Below are positions 11,901 through 23,932 of a stretch of 64,000 nt of DNA, in pieces (the first letter of the stretch is position 1; every line of letters begins with the position of its first letter). The translations under genes were made by a program, and so were the position numbers. The notes under the pieces are model-generated. The model searched no databases. It saw nothing but the letters and a program-made list of their open reading frames with translations, and was not told where the DNA came from. The stretch comes from Plotosus lineatus. Taxonomy: Eukaryota; Chordata; Actinopteri; Siluriformes; Plotosidae. The stretch lies in assembly GCA_024760905.1 (NCBI GenBank), contig CM045733.1:68392501-68456500 (forward strand), written 5' to 3'.

Positions 11901-14900
11901 AATATACACAACTCTGCCACTCTGTATTGTTTAGGGGGAAAAAATGTCAGACACTTCTCTTATAAGTATATGCATGATTTCGTGATGCAGAAGACAAATT
12001 TGCTCACTTGTATGGTTGCATAGGTCATCGAATGGTAAATTTTGACTGTTTTTCCACACACGCTTGGGATGACATTTCCATTGTAGAAGCGAACCATTGA
12101 TCTGGCTTCTTGTTCATCGCTAAACTCCAGAAAGACCTTAACAAAACATGACACAAATTACATCAGCAAACCTGTACATTTTCTAGGAGATAAAATTCCT
12201 GATGATATACAACTGTTTGAAGTAGTATCTAAGAGCTTTACTAGTAAAGGCATGAAAGACAAATTAGATTTCAAAAGGGACTTGTAAGAAAATAATTTTA
12301 ATCGGTGCTAAAATAGAAACACATGACTACTCATGTACTCACAAAAAGCAAGAGATCAGACTCAGTGAGTACAGAAGTGACACAAACGGCAAAAGAACTT
12401 CAAATGAATGATCAAATATACAAAAAGTTCTGTATGTCAATGTTACAAAAGACCCGAATTGTTTCCCCTGCATGAAACTTATAGCTTTGTGTTGCATGAA
12501 TATGAATACTATAATGGGATCTTTACTGGAGAGCTTTCAGTTTTGATAGCACTGATTATACAGGTTGTGTGAAGAAAAATAACACTTTTCATTGATAAAA
12601 ACTGTGGCTGTTTTACTTTCAAAAGTCAATGGATTTGTCAACTCAGGCATTTTGACAAGCAGAAAAACCATTTTCTCCATTTTTGAGAATGATTTTTTTT
12701 TTTAAATGCAGATAATTTTAAAAACCTGTATACCCAATTGAATAAGAAAATATGGAGTAATAAGAATTTAACTTTTTTATTATTGAACTGATACTAAAGC
12801 AATTTTGGTATTGCAGACATTTTATTGACAATATTTAAAATACTGTAACCTTTGAACCAATAATGGCATCTTAATAAATGATCATTTTCTTTGTTTTTTC
12901 ATGTTCTTTTTGATTAAATGTTGTATGAGAAATTATTATATAAAACAAAAAATGACTTGGGGTCGCTACTACGAGCGGCTGGCGCATATAACATACCTGC
13001 CAGTATCATGGAGATACGCAAACCCCACCACCACATGAGGTGACAACAGAAATCTAAAATTTCTAGGATTTCGTACAAGATCTGAGACAACCAAAAAAAA
13101 AAAAAAAAAAAAAAAAGAAAACAAGTGTGATGGTTCTCAGATCAGCTGTGACTGATCAGGACTCTAATTTGTAACAACATTACTCAGAGTTCGTGAGTAT
13201 TACTCATGTTTGTGCCACAACATTACTCAGTGTAAATTACACAATGATGTGGTTTACAGTATAATTACCTTTCTGTATACAATGATACATGCATCAATGC
13301 TTATATAATATTGACCGACATGCAAGTCTCCAATCTCGAATTGCTGAATTACAAAAAGATTTTGTCTTGGCTACAAAAGAGCAACTGATCAAAACATAAT
13401 GAATGAGGGGAAAGTCTGGCATTTGTCTGTAACAGTCTGACCAAATAAGAACAATTTTAAGGGCAGAAAATGACTACATTTAGAAAGGTGAGAAAACTTA
13501 CCTCAGGCCTCGAATGCAGGTCCAAGTGTCGTACAACCTTCCCAAAAGGCTGTGCCAGAGCCAGAATCTCATCCAGATAACCATAGCCACGCTTAAATCC
13601 AACAACATTAACAACTCTCATGCCCTGTAAAAGATGTAGGATTTTTTTTACCCAACAGTTTCCTCAGGAAATTCAGTCAAGTAAAAAACCTTGAAATTAG
13701 TGTTAAATGGTACATTTCGCTCGGATGTAAGGCGAGCTTAAAGCTCCCTGTTGAACCTACTTTAACCAGAGAAGTCAAGTGCTGGGTTGATAATTAGCAT
13801 TAAAAGGTACTTTCAAAAAAAAGTGAATACTTACGCCACTGTCCCTGGATCGACCTAAAAGCCGGAAAGAAAATTTACATTTAGATTTGCAAATATCTTT
13901 CAAAATCTGATACACTGATTAACCCAGACTGTTTTGATGACAATACATAATCAGGTAAGAAACAACAAAAACCCTACAGTATAACGCAGCAGGCATGGGA
14001 AGTCTGAAAAAGTGGTCAAAGAAAAAAAATGGAGGGGAAGTTTGGGTTGGGAAATGTTTTAAATCCTGAAAGTATTGGGGTTTAGTATATAAAACAATCA
14101 AAGTGCAAACTATATTTATCCTTCACCCTGTGGCATCTTGCCTACAGATACCTTAAAAAAAACAAAAAAGAAAAACAAAACAAACCCAAGCTATTACAAG
14201 TTTCATCATTTTTAACAAAGCAAGGTCTTGACTGAAACAGATGTACCGATGACAAGAGACAAGACTCGGTGAAGAGAAGGAGACGCATCTGAAATTTTGT
14301 CAATGGATTTACAATGATATAAAAATGACATTTTCGAACAGAAAAAAATGAATTCTGCCAAAAGACGCAAAAATAAACTCATGCTTGGTGCAGTCAAGCT
14401 TTCTGTGCTGATCATCCAGAGAAAAAAACTTCTGCTTCAAAATTCTGTCAAACTATACAAAAGTTAACATCAGGAAGTTCTACCTCGAGATCTCGAGTCA
14501 TTTTGATCAGCTTCATCATCCTCTGCCAGCTCATCCAGAGTGACAAACTCATCCAAGTCTTCAGGAATATCAGACTCTTCAGGTAGATCATCCTCCTTCA
14601 TGTACCACATAGACCACATTACTTCACTTCAGACTTCATATCAATCAACAACAACAAGAAAGTCTCAAATACATGCTGGTGGATATGTGAGGTGGATATG
14701 GGTAAATATTACATGCAGCGGTATGTACACACAGATACACTTTGTCTATTGATATGACCCTGAGTTTAATACTGATTTATTGATGGGAGGTGTGTCCAGA
14801 TTTGGATCCAATAATTTAACTCATCTTCCCCACTCACCTGCTCGACAGAATCGTCCGCAGCGCCCTCGCCCTGTTCCACATCATCCTGCTCATCGGTTTC

Positions 14901-17900
14901 TTTTCGTTCAGAGTTGTCCTCCTGCTCTTCATGTTCATTAGGCTCAGCGGATTCCTCTGCCACATTCTTCTGCTCTTCTGTAATCTCTGCATCATCATCA
15001 TGTTTATCACCTTCTTTTTCTCCTGCTTCTAAAGCTGAATCCTCCATCTCCATGGCGGTTTCCTGATCTTGCTGCTCAGTCACTGAGTTTTCACCACGGG
15101 CCTCTTCCTTTTCAGCATGAGCCTGCACAACACCTTGGCCGTCCTCACTAGAGCCTGCTTCAGTGCCAGCTTCTTTTTCCTTCTCCTTAGGCTTTGGGTC
15201 CTGTGCCTTCTTAGACGAGCTCTCTTTGGCTCTGGAGCTTGCGCTTCTCTGAGGTTTGGACGAGCTTTTAGAACTTGTTCTACTGCTGCTGTGGTCAGAT
15301 TCTTCACGTGGCTCTTTTACCTGTTCTCCTTTACCAGGTACAACCCTAGAACACATCGCATATGAGGTGTATGTTTACCTTTTCAGATGATTAGTTACAG
15401 ACACAACTGCTTTAAACATGTATGCTACTCACGTTAATGTCTTGTACTTGGTGCAGATGTTCATACGAATGGTTCTGCGACTAATGGTCAGTGGATGGAT
15501 CGTGTAATACTTCACTAACATCTCTGCATCCTCAGAGTTGCTCATTTGTATAAATGCCTGTGAAGAAAAAATTTTTTTTTTCCAGAGTGCGGTGGCATAT
15601 GAATCATTACACTGGGGCCTAAAACAGTGTCCATCAGAAACAAAGATTCGTTTTAGAATTTACCTGATCATTTAAGAAAAGATGATTCACAACAGTGCCA
15701 AATCTGCTGGCTAATGTGAGCAACTCTGCTTTCTTCTCAGTCTCTCTTGGCAAATTGGAAAAGAACACCACTTGGCTGTTAGTCGGATTTCTGCTCTCTC
15801 GATCTTGTCTGTCTCCTTTCTAGAGTAGAACATATTTCGCATTTACAACGTAATTGTGTATTCACCACACCGACTTTTTGTGTCATCTATATTTGGTTGT
15901 TTCCTTATTATAGTTTTACACGGGAGACTGCTTAAAATACAGTGGTACCTCACCTTGCGAAAGTCCCAACAGACGAAAAATCCAGGTTACAAAATGCATT
16001 TTCCTAAAATTTCTGTCTCTGGATACGAAACAAATTCACGTCACGAAAGCGCCATCTTAAAAATTCAAACATCCCGCCCCGCTGGCCTCCCATTGGCCAT
16101 CTCCCAACATCCCGCCCCGCTGGCCTCCCATTGGCCATCTCCCAACATCCCGCCCCGCTGGCCTCCCATTGGCCATCTCCCAACATCCCGCCCCGCTGGC
16201 CTCCCATTGGCCATCTCCCAACATCCCGCCCCGCTGGCCTCCCATTGGCCATCTCCCAACATCCCGCCCCGCTGGCCTCCCATTGGCCATCTCCCAACAT
16301 CCCGCCCCGCTGGCCTCCCATTGGCCATCTCCCAACATCCCGCCCCGCTGGCCTCCCATTGGCCATCTCCCAACATCCCGCCCCTCTGGCCTCCCATTGG
16401 CCATCTCCCAACATCCCGCCCCTCTGGCCTCCCATTGGCCATCTCCCAACATACCGCCCCTCTGGCCTCCCATTGGCTATCTCCCAACATCCCGCCCCGC
16501 TGGCCTCCCATTGGCTATTATGGAGCTGTATCTCCAGAATAACCATGATGCTTTTCGTGTAAAGGACAGAGTTACTGTTACTTTGTGAGGTTTTTCGAGT
16601 GTGCTCATTGCAACTTGATTTTTTGGCTCAGGCTTTTAACCTTGCATAAACATTTGTAAGATTATAACTGCTAAGAAGACATGGTCAACACACGCGCACG
16701 CATGTGTGATTCCCGGTGTGAGTGAAAAGAAGTGGGCTCGTGGCATGCAGCTGAGTGATATTGCAAAGGAATATGGCCAAACTCATTTACCATCGGTACG
16801 ATATTGAAGCAGAAGGAGGCCTTAAAAGGTATACTTTTATAATTTTTAAAGGGTTTAGGGATAGTATTGAGTGCCTTGGAACAAATCACATGTTTGACAT
16901 GTAAAATGCGATTCAACTTACAAAAAAATTCAGGTTATGAAACCACTTCTGGAACAGATTAATTTCGTAAGGAAAGGTACCACTGTGTATTAAGCTGAAG
17001 CTAAAATATTGAAATATAAACACAATTTAAATTAGATGTATAGGTGTACCAGATCCATATATTCAGTAAAATATGTCTCCTTGGTTATTGTATATCAAGT
17101 ACTAGCAAACAAAGTAGATTTTCCTCTTTAACTGGTTCAGACTGTGTTCTTACCTCAATCACTAGCAGCTCCTTGGACAAGTAAATCTTGACACTTCTTC
17201 CATGTAAGGTGGTAGGCTTATACAGGTAGTGATTGGTCATTGCAACAGCTTGTTCATGTGTCATAAGCTCCAAAAATGCCTACCAGAGACGGGAGTGTCA
17301 CCATTAAATCAAAGATAGAAACAAAGCTATTCCCCCCAATATTAAAGGCTTCCTACTCTATTATTGCTTTATTTAAATAAATATAAGGAGGATTTGGACT
17401 TGACTCGTTGTGCATAGGGAGGTGAGGTACTGTAGCTGTTCTCTGAAATAACGCACAAGTCTATCAGAATTAAACAGATACAAAAGCAGTACATGTTACA
17501 ATCTGTGTGCTTCAGTGTCAGCAAAGATTGAGCCAATTTTTACTTTCTGTAATATGAGGCAAATATATAAATCTAGAAAAATACAACATGTTTGTGTGTG
17601 TCTTCAGTTATTTAAATGAAATAAAGCAGTAAATCGCATTGATTTAAAATGAAGTGTAGGACTGCAACTAACGATTATATTAATAATCAATAAATCGGTC
17701 AATTATTTTTTTCGATTAATAGGAAAGAGCACAATAGATCATTTCTTTTAAAATTGACAGTTCATATGTGAGTAACTGAGTGTTTCCCTCGTCATTTGTT
17801 AATTCTGCTGATTTACGCAATAATTGCGACACTTATAAGATTTGCTGCCCACACTTGTAATAATCAATTTTTATCGATTTGTTGTTGCAGCACTAATGAA

Positions 17901-20900
17901 GTGTAAAGCTGGGAGAAGTTAAACAGAGGTTTACCTTATTCTTGAGCACAAGGTGTTCACGGATAGAACCAAAACGACTGGCTAAAGCAAACAGAGCAGA
18001 AAGCTTCGGCTTTTCATCATATTTTACGACCACCACCCTACTTCGGATCTGAAACACAAAGAAAGAAAACAAAGTCATCAATAAAAAATGTAAGCAATGT
18101 AATTTTAATCCAAGTAACATAAAATAGTAATAATTATTCAATAATATATAAGCTCGTGCTCAACTGTTTAATTCTACCATCAATTGATACAGCATGATTA
18201 CCTTTGGTGTTGCAGAATATGATGATTTGCTTGACATACTCATACTTGAAGTAGAATCTTAAAAAAGAAGAAATTGGGGGAGGGAGAGGACAAACAAACA
18301 AAGGGAGGGAGAGGACAAACAAACAAAAAAACTATATAAATACAAGGGATGCAGTGATTGTGAAATTCTGATGTATGAAATTTTTTTTTTTTTTTGGGGG
18401 GGGGTAACCAATGTTAATATTTTTTTATTTTTCTTGTTATTTACCCTCTATTGTAACCTCTATAGTATTGTTTCTTTGCAAACAAGCATTTATGCTTTGA
18501 TGCAGCTCAGTTGTTTTATTTCATCATAAAATAATGAATGACCCCTCCTTGAATCGCCACCTTATCGTGGTGGAGGGGTTTGCATGACCTAATGATCCTA
18601 GGAGCTATGTTGTCGGGGGCAAATGCCCCTGGTAGGGTCACCCAAGGCAAACAGGTCCGGGGTGAAGGTCCAGACAAAGTGCGATTCAAAACAAACCCCT
18701 ATGACACATGAGACAACATAGGGATCAGTCTCCCTTGCCCGGACGCGGGTCACCGGGGTTCCCTCCTGGAGCCAGGCCCAGGGGAGGGGCTCGAAGGCGA
18801 GCGCCTGGTGGTCGGGCTTATGCCCATGGAGCCTGGCCGGCCCCAGCCCGAAAAGGAGACATGGGTCCGCCCTCCCCTGGACCCACCACCCGTGGGAGGA
18901 GTTTTAGGGTCGGGTGCAGTGTGAGTTGGGTGGCAGCCGAAGGCATGGGTTCTGTCGGACTGATCCTCGGCTGCTTACTCTGACCTTCGGGACATGGAAT
19001 GTCACCTCTCTGGCGGGAAAGGAGCCTGATTTGGTGCGTGAGGTGGAGAGATACCGACTAGATATAGTCGGGCTCACCTCAACGCATAGCTTGGGCTCTG
19101 GAACCATCCATCTCGAAAGAGGCTGGACCTTCTTCTATTCTGGAGTTGCTCATGGGGAGAGGCGGCGAGCCGGTGTGGGTATTCTTGTTGCCCCCGCCTC
19201 GGTGCCCAAATGTTGGGGTTCTCCCAGTTGACGAAAGGGTAGCTTCCCTCCGTCTTCGGGTGGGGGACGGGTCCTGACTGTTATTTGTGCTTATGCACCA
19301 AATGACAGTTCAGAGTACCCACCCTTTTGGAGTCTTTGGGGGTGTTGGAGAACGCTCCTCGGAGACTCGCCGTTGTCTTGGGAGACTTCAACGCCCATGT
19401 GGGCAATGATAGTGTGACCTGGAAGGGTGTGATCGGTAGGTACGGCCTCTCCAGTCTGAATCCGAATGGTGTGTCGTTGTTGGACTTCTGTGCTCGTCAT
19501 AGTTTGTCTATCACGAACACCATGTTCGAACATAAGGGTGTCCATAAGTGCACTTGGCACCAGGACACCCTAGGTCGCAGTTCGATGATTGACTTTGTAG
19601 TCGTGTCATCGGACTTGCGACCATATGTTCTGGACACTCGGGTGAAGAGAGGAGCTGAGCTGTCTACTGATCACTACCTGGTGGTGAGTTGGCTTCGTGG
19701 TGTGGGAGGTTGCCTTCCAGACCTGGCAGGCCCAAGCGTGTGATCAGGGTCTGCTGGGAACGCTTGGCGGAGCCCCTGTCCGAGAGGCCTTTAACTCCCA
19801 CCTCCGGCAGAGCTACAACCACGCCCGGAGGAGGCGGGGACATGGAATCGAATGGGCCATGTTTCGTGCCTCCATTGCTGAGGCGGCAGCCCATAGCTGT
19901 GGCCGTAAGGTCGCCGGTGCTTGTCGTGGCGGTAATCCCGAACCCGGTGGTGGACACCTGCGGTGAAGGGGCCGCCCAGCTGAAGAAGGAGGCCTATCGG
20001 GTTTTATTAGCCTGTGGGACTCCTGAGGCAGCAAACGGGTACCGGCAGGCCAAACGTGCTGCAGCCGAGGCTGTCGCAGATGCAAAATCTCGGGCGTGGG
20101 AGGAGTTCGGTGAGGGCCTGGAGAGTGATTATCGGTTGGCCTCAAAAGGTTCTGGGCCACCATCCGACGCCTCAGGAGGGGGAAGCAGTTCTTCACAAAC
20201 ACTGTTTACGGTGGAGGTGGGGAGCTGCTTACCTTGACTGGGGATGTTGTTGAGAGGTGGAGGGAATACTTTGAGGACCTTCTCAATCCCACCAACACGC
20301 CCTCCGTGGAAGAGGAAGACCCTGGGGTTCGGGTGAGGGTCCGCCCATCACTGGAGTGGAGGTCACTGAGGTTGTTAAAAAGCTCCTTAGTGGTCGAGCT
20401 CCGGGTTGGGCGAGATCCGCCCGGAATATCTCAGGGCTCTGGATGTTGTAGGACTGTCTTGGTTGACACGCCTCTGCAACATCGCGAGGCCATCGGGGCC
20501 TGTACCTCTGGATTGGCAAACTGGGGTGGTGGTCCCAATTTTTAAGAAGGGGGACCGGAGGGTGTGTTCCAATTATCGGGGAATTACACTCCTCAGCCTA
20601 CCTGGGAAAGTCTATGCAGGGGTACTAGAGAGGAGGATCCGACCGATAGTCGAACCTCGGATTCAGGAGGAACAATGTGGTTTTCGTCCTGGCCGCAGCA
20701 CTCTTGACCAACTCTATACGCTCCACAGGATTCTGGAGGGGGCATGGGAGTTTGCCCAATCTGTCCACATGTGCTTTGTGGATTTAGAGAAGGCTTTCGA
20801 CCGTGTCCCTCGAAAGATCTTGTGGGGCGTACTCCGAGAGTACGGCGTTCCGGATCCGTTGCTACGAGCTATTCGGTCGCTGTATCACCGGAGCCAGAGT

Positions 20901-23898
20901 TTGGTCCGTATTGGTAACAGCAGGTCGGATTCGTTTCCAGTGGGAGTTGGAGTCCGCCAAGGCTGTCCTTTGTCACCGATTCTGTTCATAATTTTCATGG
21001 ACAGAATTTCTAGGCGCAGTCGAGGCGATGAGGGGTTCTGGTTTGGTGGCCATCGGATATCGTCTCTGCTTTTTGCGGATGATGTTGTCCTTTTGGCTTC
21101 ATCAAGTCGGGCCCTCCAGCTCTCATTGGAGCGATTCGCAGCTGAGTGCGAAGCAGCCGGGATGAAGATCAGTACCTCCAAGTCCGAGGCCATGGTTCTC
21201 AGTTGGACAATGGTGGAATGCACCCTCCGGGTCGGGAATGAGGTCCTGCCCCAAGTGGAGGAGTTTAAGTATCTTGGGGTCTTGTTTACGAGTGAGGGAA
21301 GGATGGAGCGAGAGATCGACAGACGGATCGCTGCAGCCTCTGCTGTTAAGCGGTGCCTGTACCGGTCCGTCGTGGTGAAAAAGGAACTGAGCCGCAAGGC
21401 GAAGCTTTCAATTTACCAGTCGATCTACGTTCCAACCCTCACCTATGGTCACGAGCTTTGGGTAATGACCGAAAGAACAAGATCACGGATACAAGCGGCT
21501 GAAATGAGCTTTCTTCGCCGGGTGGCGGGGTTCTCCCTTAGAGATAGGGTGAGAAGCTCCGCCAGCCGGGGAGAGCTGGGAGTAGACCCGCTGCTCCTCC
21601 GCAGTGAGAGGGGCCAGGTGAGGTGGCGCGGGCATCTGGTCAGAATGCCCCCCGGACGCCTCCCTGGTGTGGTGTTTCGGGCATGTCCAACCGGGAAGAG
21701 ACCCCGGGGTCGACCTAGAACACGCTGGAGGGACTATGTCTCTCGGCTTGTCTGGGACCGCCTCGGTGTCCCCCCGGGAGAGTTGGAGGAAGTAGCTCAG
21801 GAGAGGGATGTCTGGACCTCTTTGCTAAGGTTGCTGCCCCCGCGACCCGACCCTGGACTAAGCGGAAGAAGATGAGATGATGAGATGAGATAATGAATGA
21901 GGAAGAGGTTTACCAGCTGCTCACTCTCTGTGCTGGCACATGGAGCACAAAGGTATGTCTATTTTTCAAATACCTGAGTGCAGACCCCCTCTATTTCTGG
22001 AAATTGAGGGCTTTTGCAAGATATCCATTCAACTGCTCTGATACAGTGGTACCATGACTTACAAGTGTATTTTATTATAAATTTTCCATGATACAAGCTT
22101 CGATCCCACCTATTCAATGAGCAAATTTTTTATTTATGAACTGTTCTGAGGAAATGGCTTTTCAGGGCCGTTTAGCCTCGTATTCCTCCACGCTCTGACA
22201 ACGCCCTGTGCAGTGTTTCTCAATTATTTTGTGTTGCCCCCTATAGGAAGAACCCCCCCCGCCCAGGGCCCCGCACACGACCATAAATAGTGTTAACTGC
22301 ACTGCAATCAGCCTGTGGCACTGCTGAGGTGTTACGGAGGCCCAGGATGCTTCGATAGCGGCCTTAAGCTCATCCACAGTGTTGGGTCTGGTGTCTCTCA
22401 ACTTTCTCTTCACAATATCCCACAGATTCTCTATGGGCTTCAGGTCAGGAGAGTTGGCAGGCCAATTGAGCCCAGTAATACCATGGTCAGTAAACCATTT
22501 AGCAGTGGTTTTGGCACTGTGAGCAGGTGCCAGGTCGTGCTGAAAAATGAACATCTTCATCTTCATAAAGCTTTTCAGCAGATGGAAGCATGAAGTGCTC
22601 CAAAATCTCCTGATGGCGAGCTGCATTGTCCCTGCCCTTGATAAAACACAGTGAACCAACACCAGCAGCTGACATGGCACCCCAGACCATCACTGACTGT
22701 GGGTACTTGACACTGGACTTCAGGCATTTTGGCATTTCCTTCTCCCCAGTCTATGCTAGAGCACCTTGATTTCCGAATAACATGCAAAATTTGCTTTCAT
22801 CCGAAAAAAGTACTTTGGACTACTGAGCAACAGTCCAGTGCTGCTTCTCTGTAGCCCAGGTCAGGCGCTCCTGCCACTGTTTCTGGTTCAAAAGTGGCTT
22901 GACCTGGGGAATGCGGCACCTGTAGCCCAGTCCACTGCTTCCACAGGTCCCCCAAGGTCTGGAATCGGCCCTTCTCCACAATCTTCCTCAGGGTCCGGTC
23001 ACCTCTTCTGGTTGTGCAGCGTTTTCTGCCACACTTTTTCCTTCCCACAGACGTCCCACTGAGGTGGCTTGATCGAGCACTCTGGGAACAGCCTATTCGC
23101 TCAGAGATTTCTTTCTGTGTCTTACCCTCTTGCTTGAGGGTGTCAATGATGGCCTTCTGGACAGCAGTCAGGTTGGCAGTCTTACCCATGATTGTGGTTT
23201 TGAGTAATGAACCAGGCTGGGAGTTTTTAAAAGCCTCAGGAATCTTTTGCAGGTGTTTAGAGTTAATTGGTTGATTCAGATGATTAGGTTAATAGCTCAT
23301 TTAGACTACCTGAACATGATATGCTAATTTTTTGAGATAGGAATTTGGGGTTTTCATGAGCTGTATGCCAAAATCATCAGTATTAAAACAATAAAAGACC
23401 TGAAATATTTCAGGTGTGCAATGAATCTAAAATATATGAAAGTTTAATTTTTATCAGCACATTACAGAAAATAATGAACTTTATCACAATAGGCTAATTT
23501 TTTGAGAAGGACTAGTATGCTTGTATTTGCACAAACAAGTTATACAGATGGATGGGCTGGACAAGAAACCCACTTATACAGCGCCCACTCAGTGATGGCA
23601 GAACGTAAAATATTGCTCATATTTTTTTGACAATGTAAAAGACTCCCCAGAAGGACAGCATATTCAACTAAAAACAAGCCCCACAAGTGTGGTTCAGTTC
23701 CACTCATTGGGTTTCTATGCATCTGCTGGTGGCTGTTTGTATCAATCCATGCCTACTGCTATCTGTAAAAGTCACAGGGCTCTTGCTATTTTTTGATTGC
23801 TGGTAATCGCTCCGTGTTGGTGCTGGGGTCCAGGGGCAGCTGCTATGAGAATTGATAAAAAGTTTAACTTAAAGACCTGCTACCAATGTTTTGCCAAT

Positions 23899-23932
<34 letters not shown>

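Larger units (their letters stand above)
18542..21889 (+). mobile_element. Complete non-LTR retrotransposon (LINE, family A), 3.35 kb, with 11-bp target duplication
   Basis: Perfect duplication ataatgaatga at 18531-18541 and 21890-21900. GC-rich 5' region, then APE endonuclease (frames broken at about 19206 and 19700) and an intact RT frame at 20406-21875. The 3' end is (GATGA)n. Inserted opposite to the matrin-3-like gene between its exons 4 and 5. Clade not assigned (I/Nimb- or RTE-like guess). Confidence 0.9.

Noticed and set aside
14540..15365. Plus-strand ORFs opposite matrin-3-like exons 10 and 11
   Set aside because: They mirror the Glu/Ser-rich coding strand (antisense Leu/Phe/Ser) and have no independent support.
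16071..16519. Possible CRISPR-like array
   Set aside because: The units are contiguous with no unique spacers, and the context is a vertebrate intron. It is a minisatellite.
16004..16588. Five overlapping ORFs of 138-228 codons on both strands
   Set aside because: They are products of the 38-bp minisatellite, whose unit length is not a multiple of three, so every frame stays open. No gene.
21895..21955. Exon-like block on the plus strand (ATGAATGAGGAAGAGG then a gtatgt donor)
   Set aside because: It overlaps the LINE target duplication. Matrin-3-like exons 4 and 5 already join in phase across it, and no partner exon is visible.
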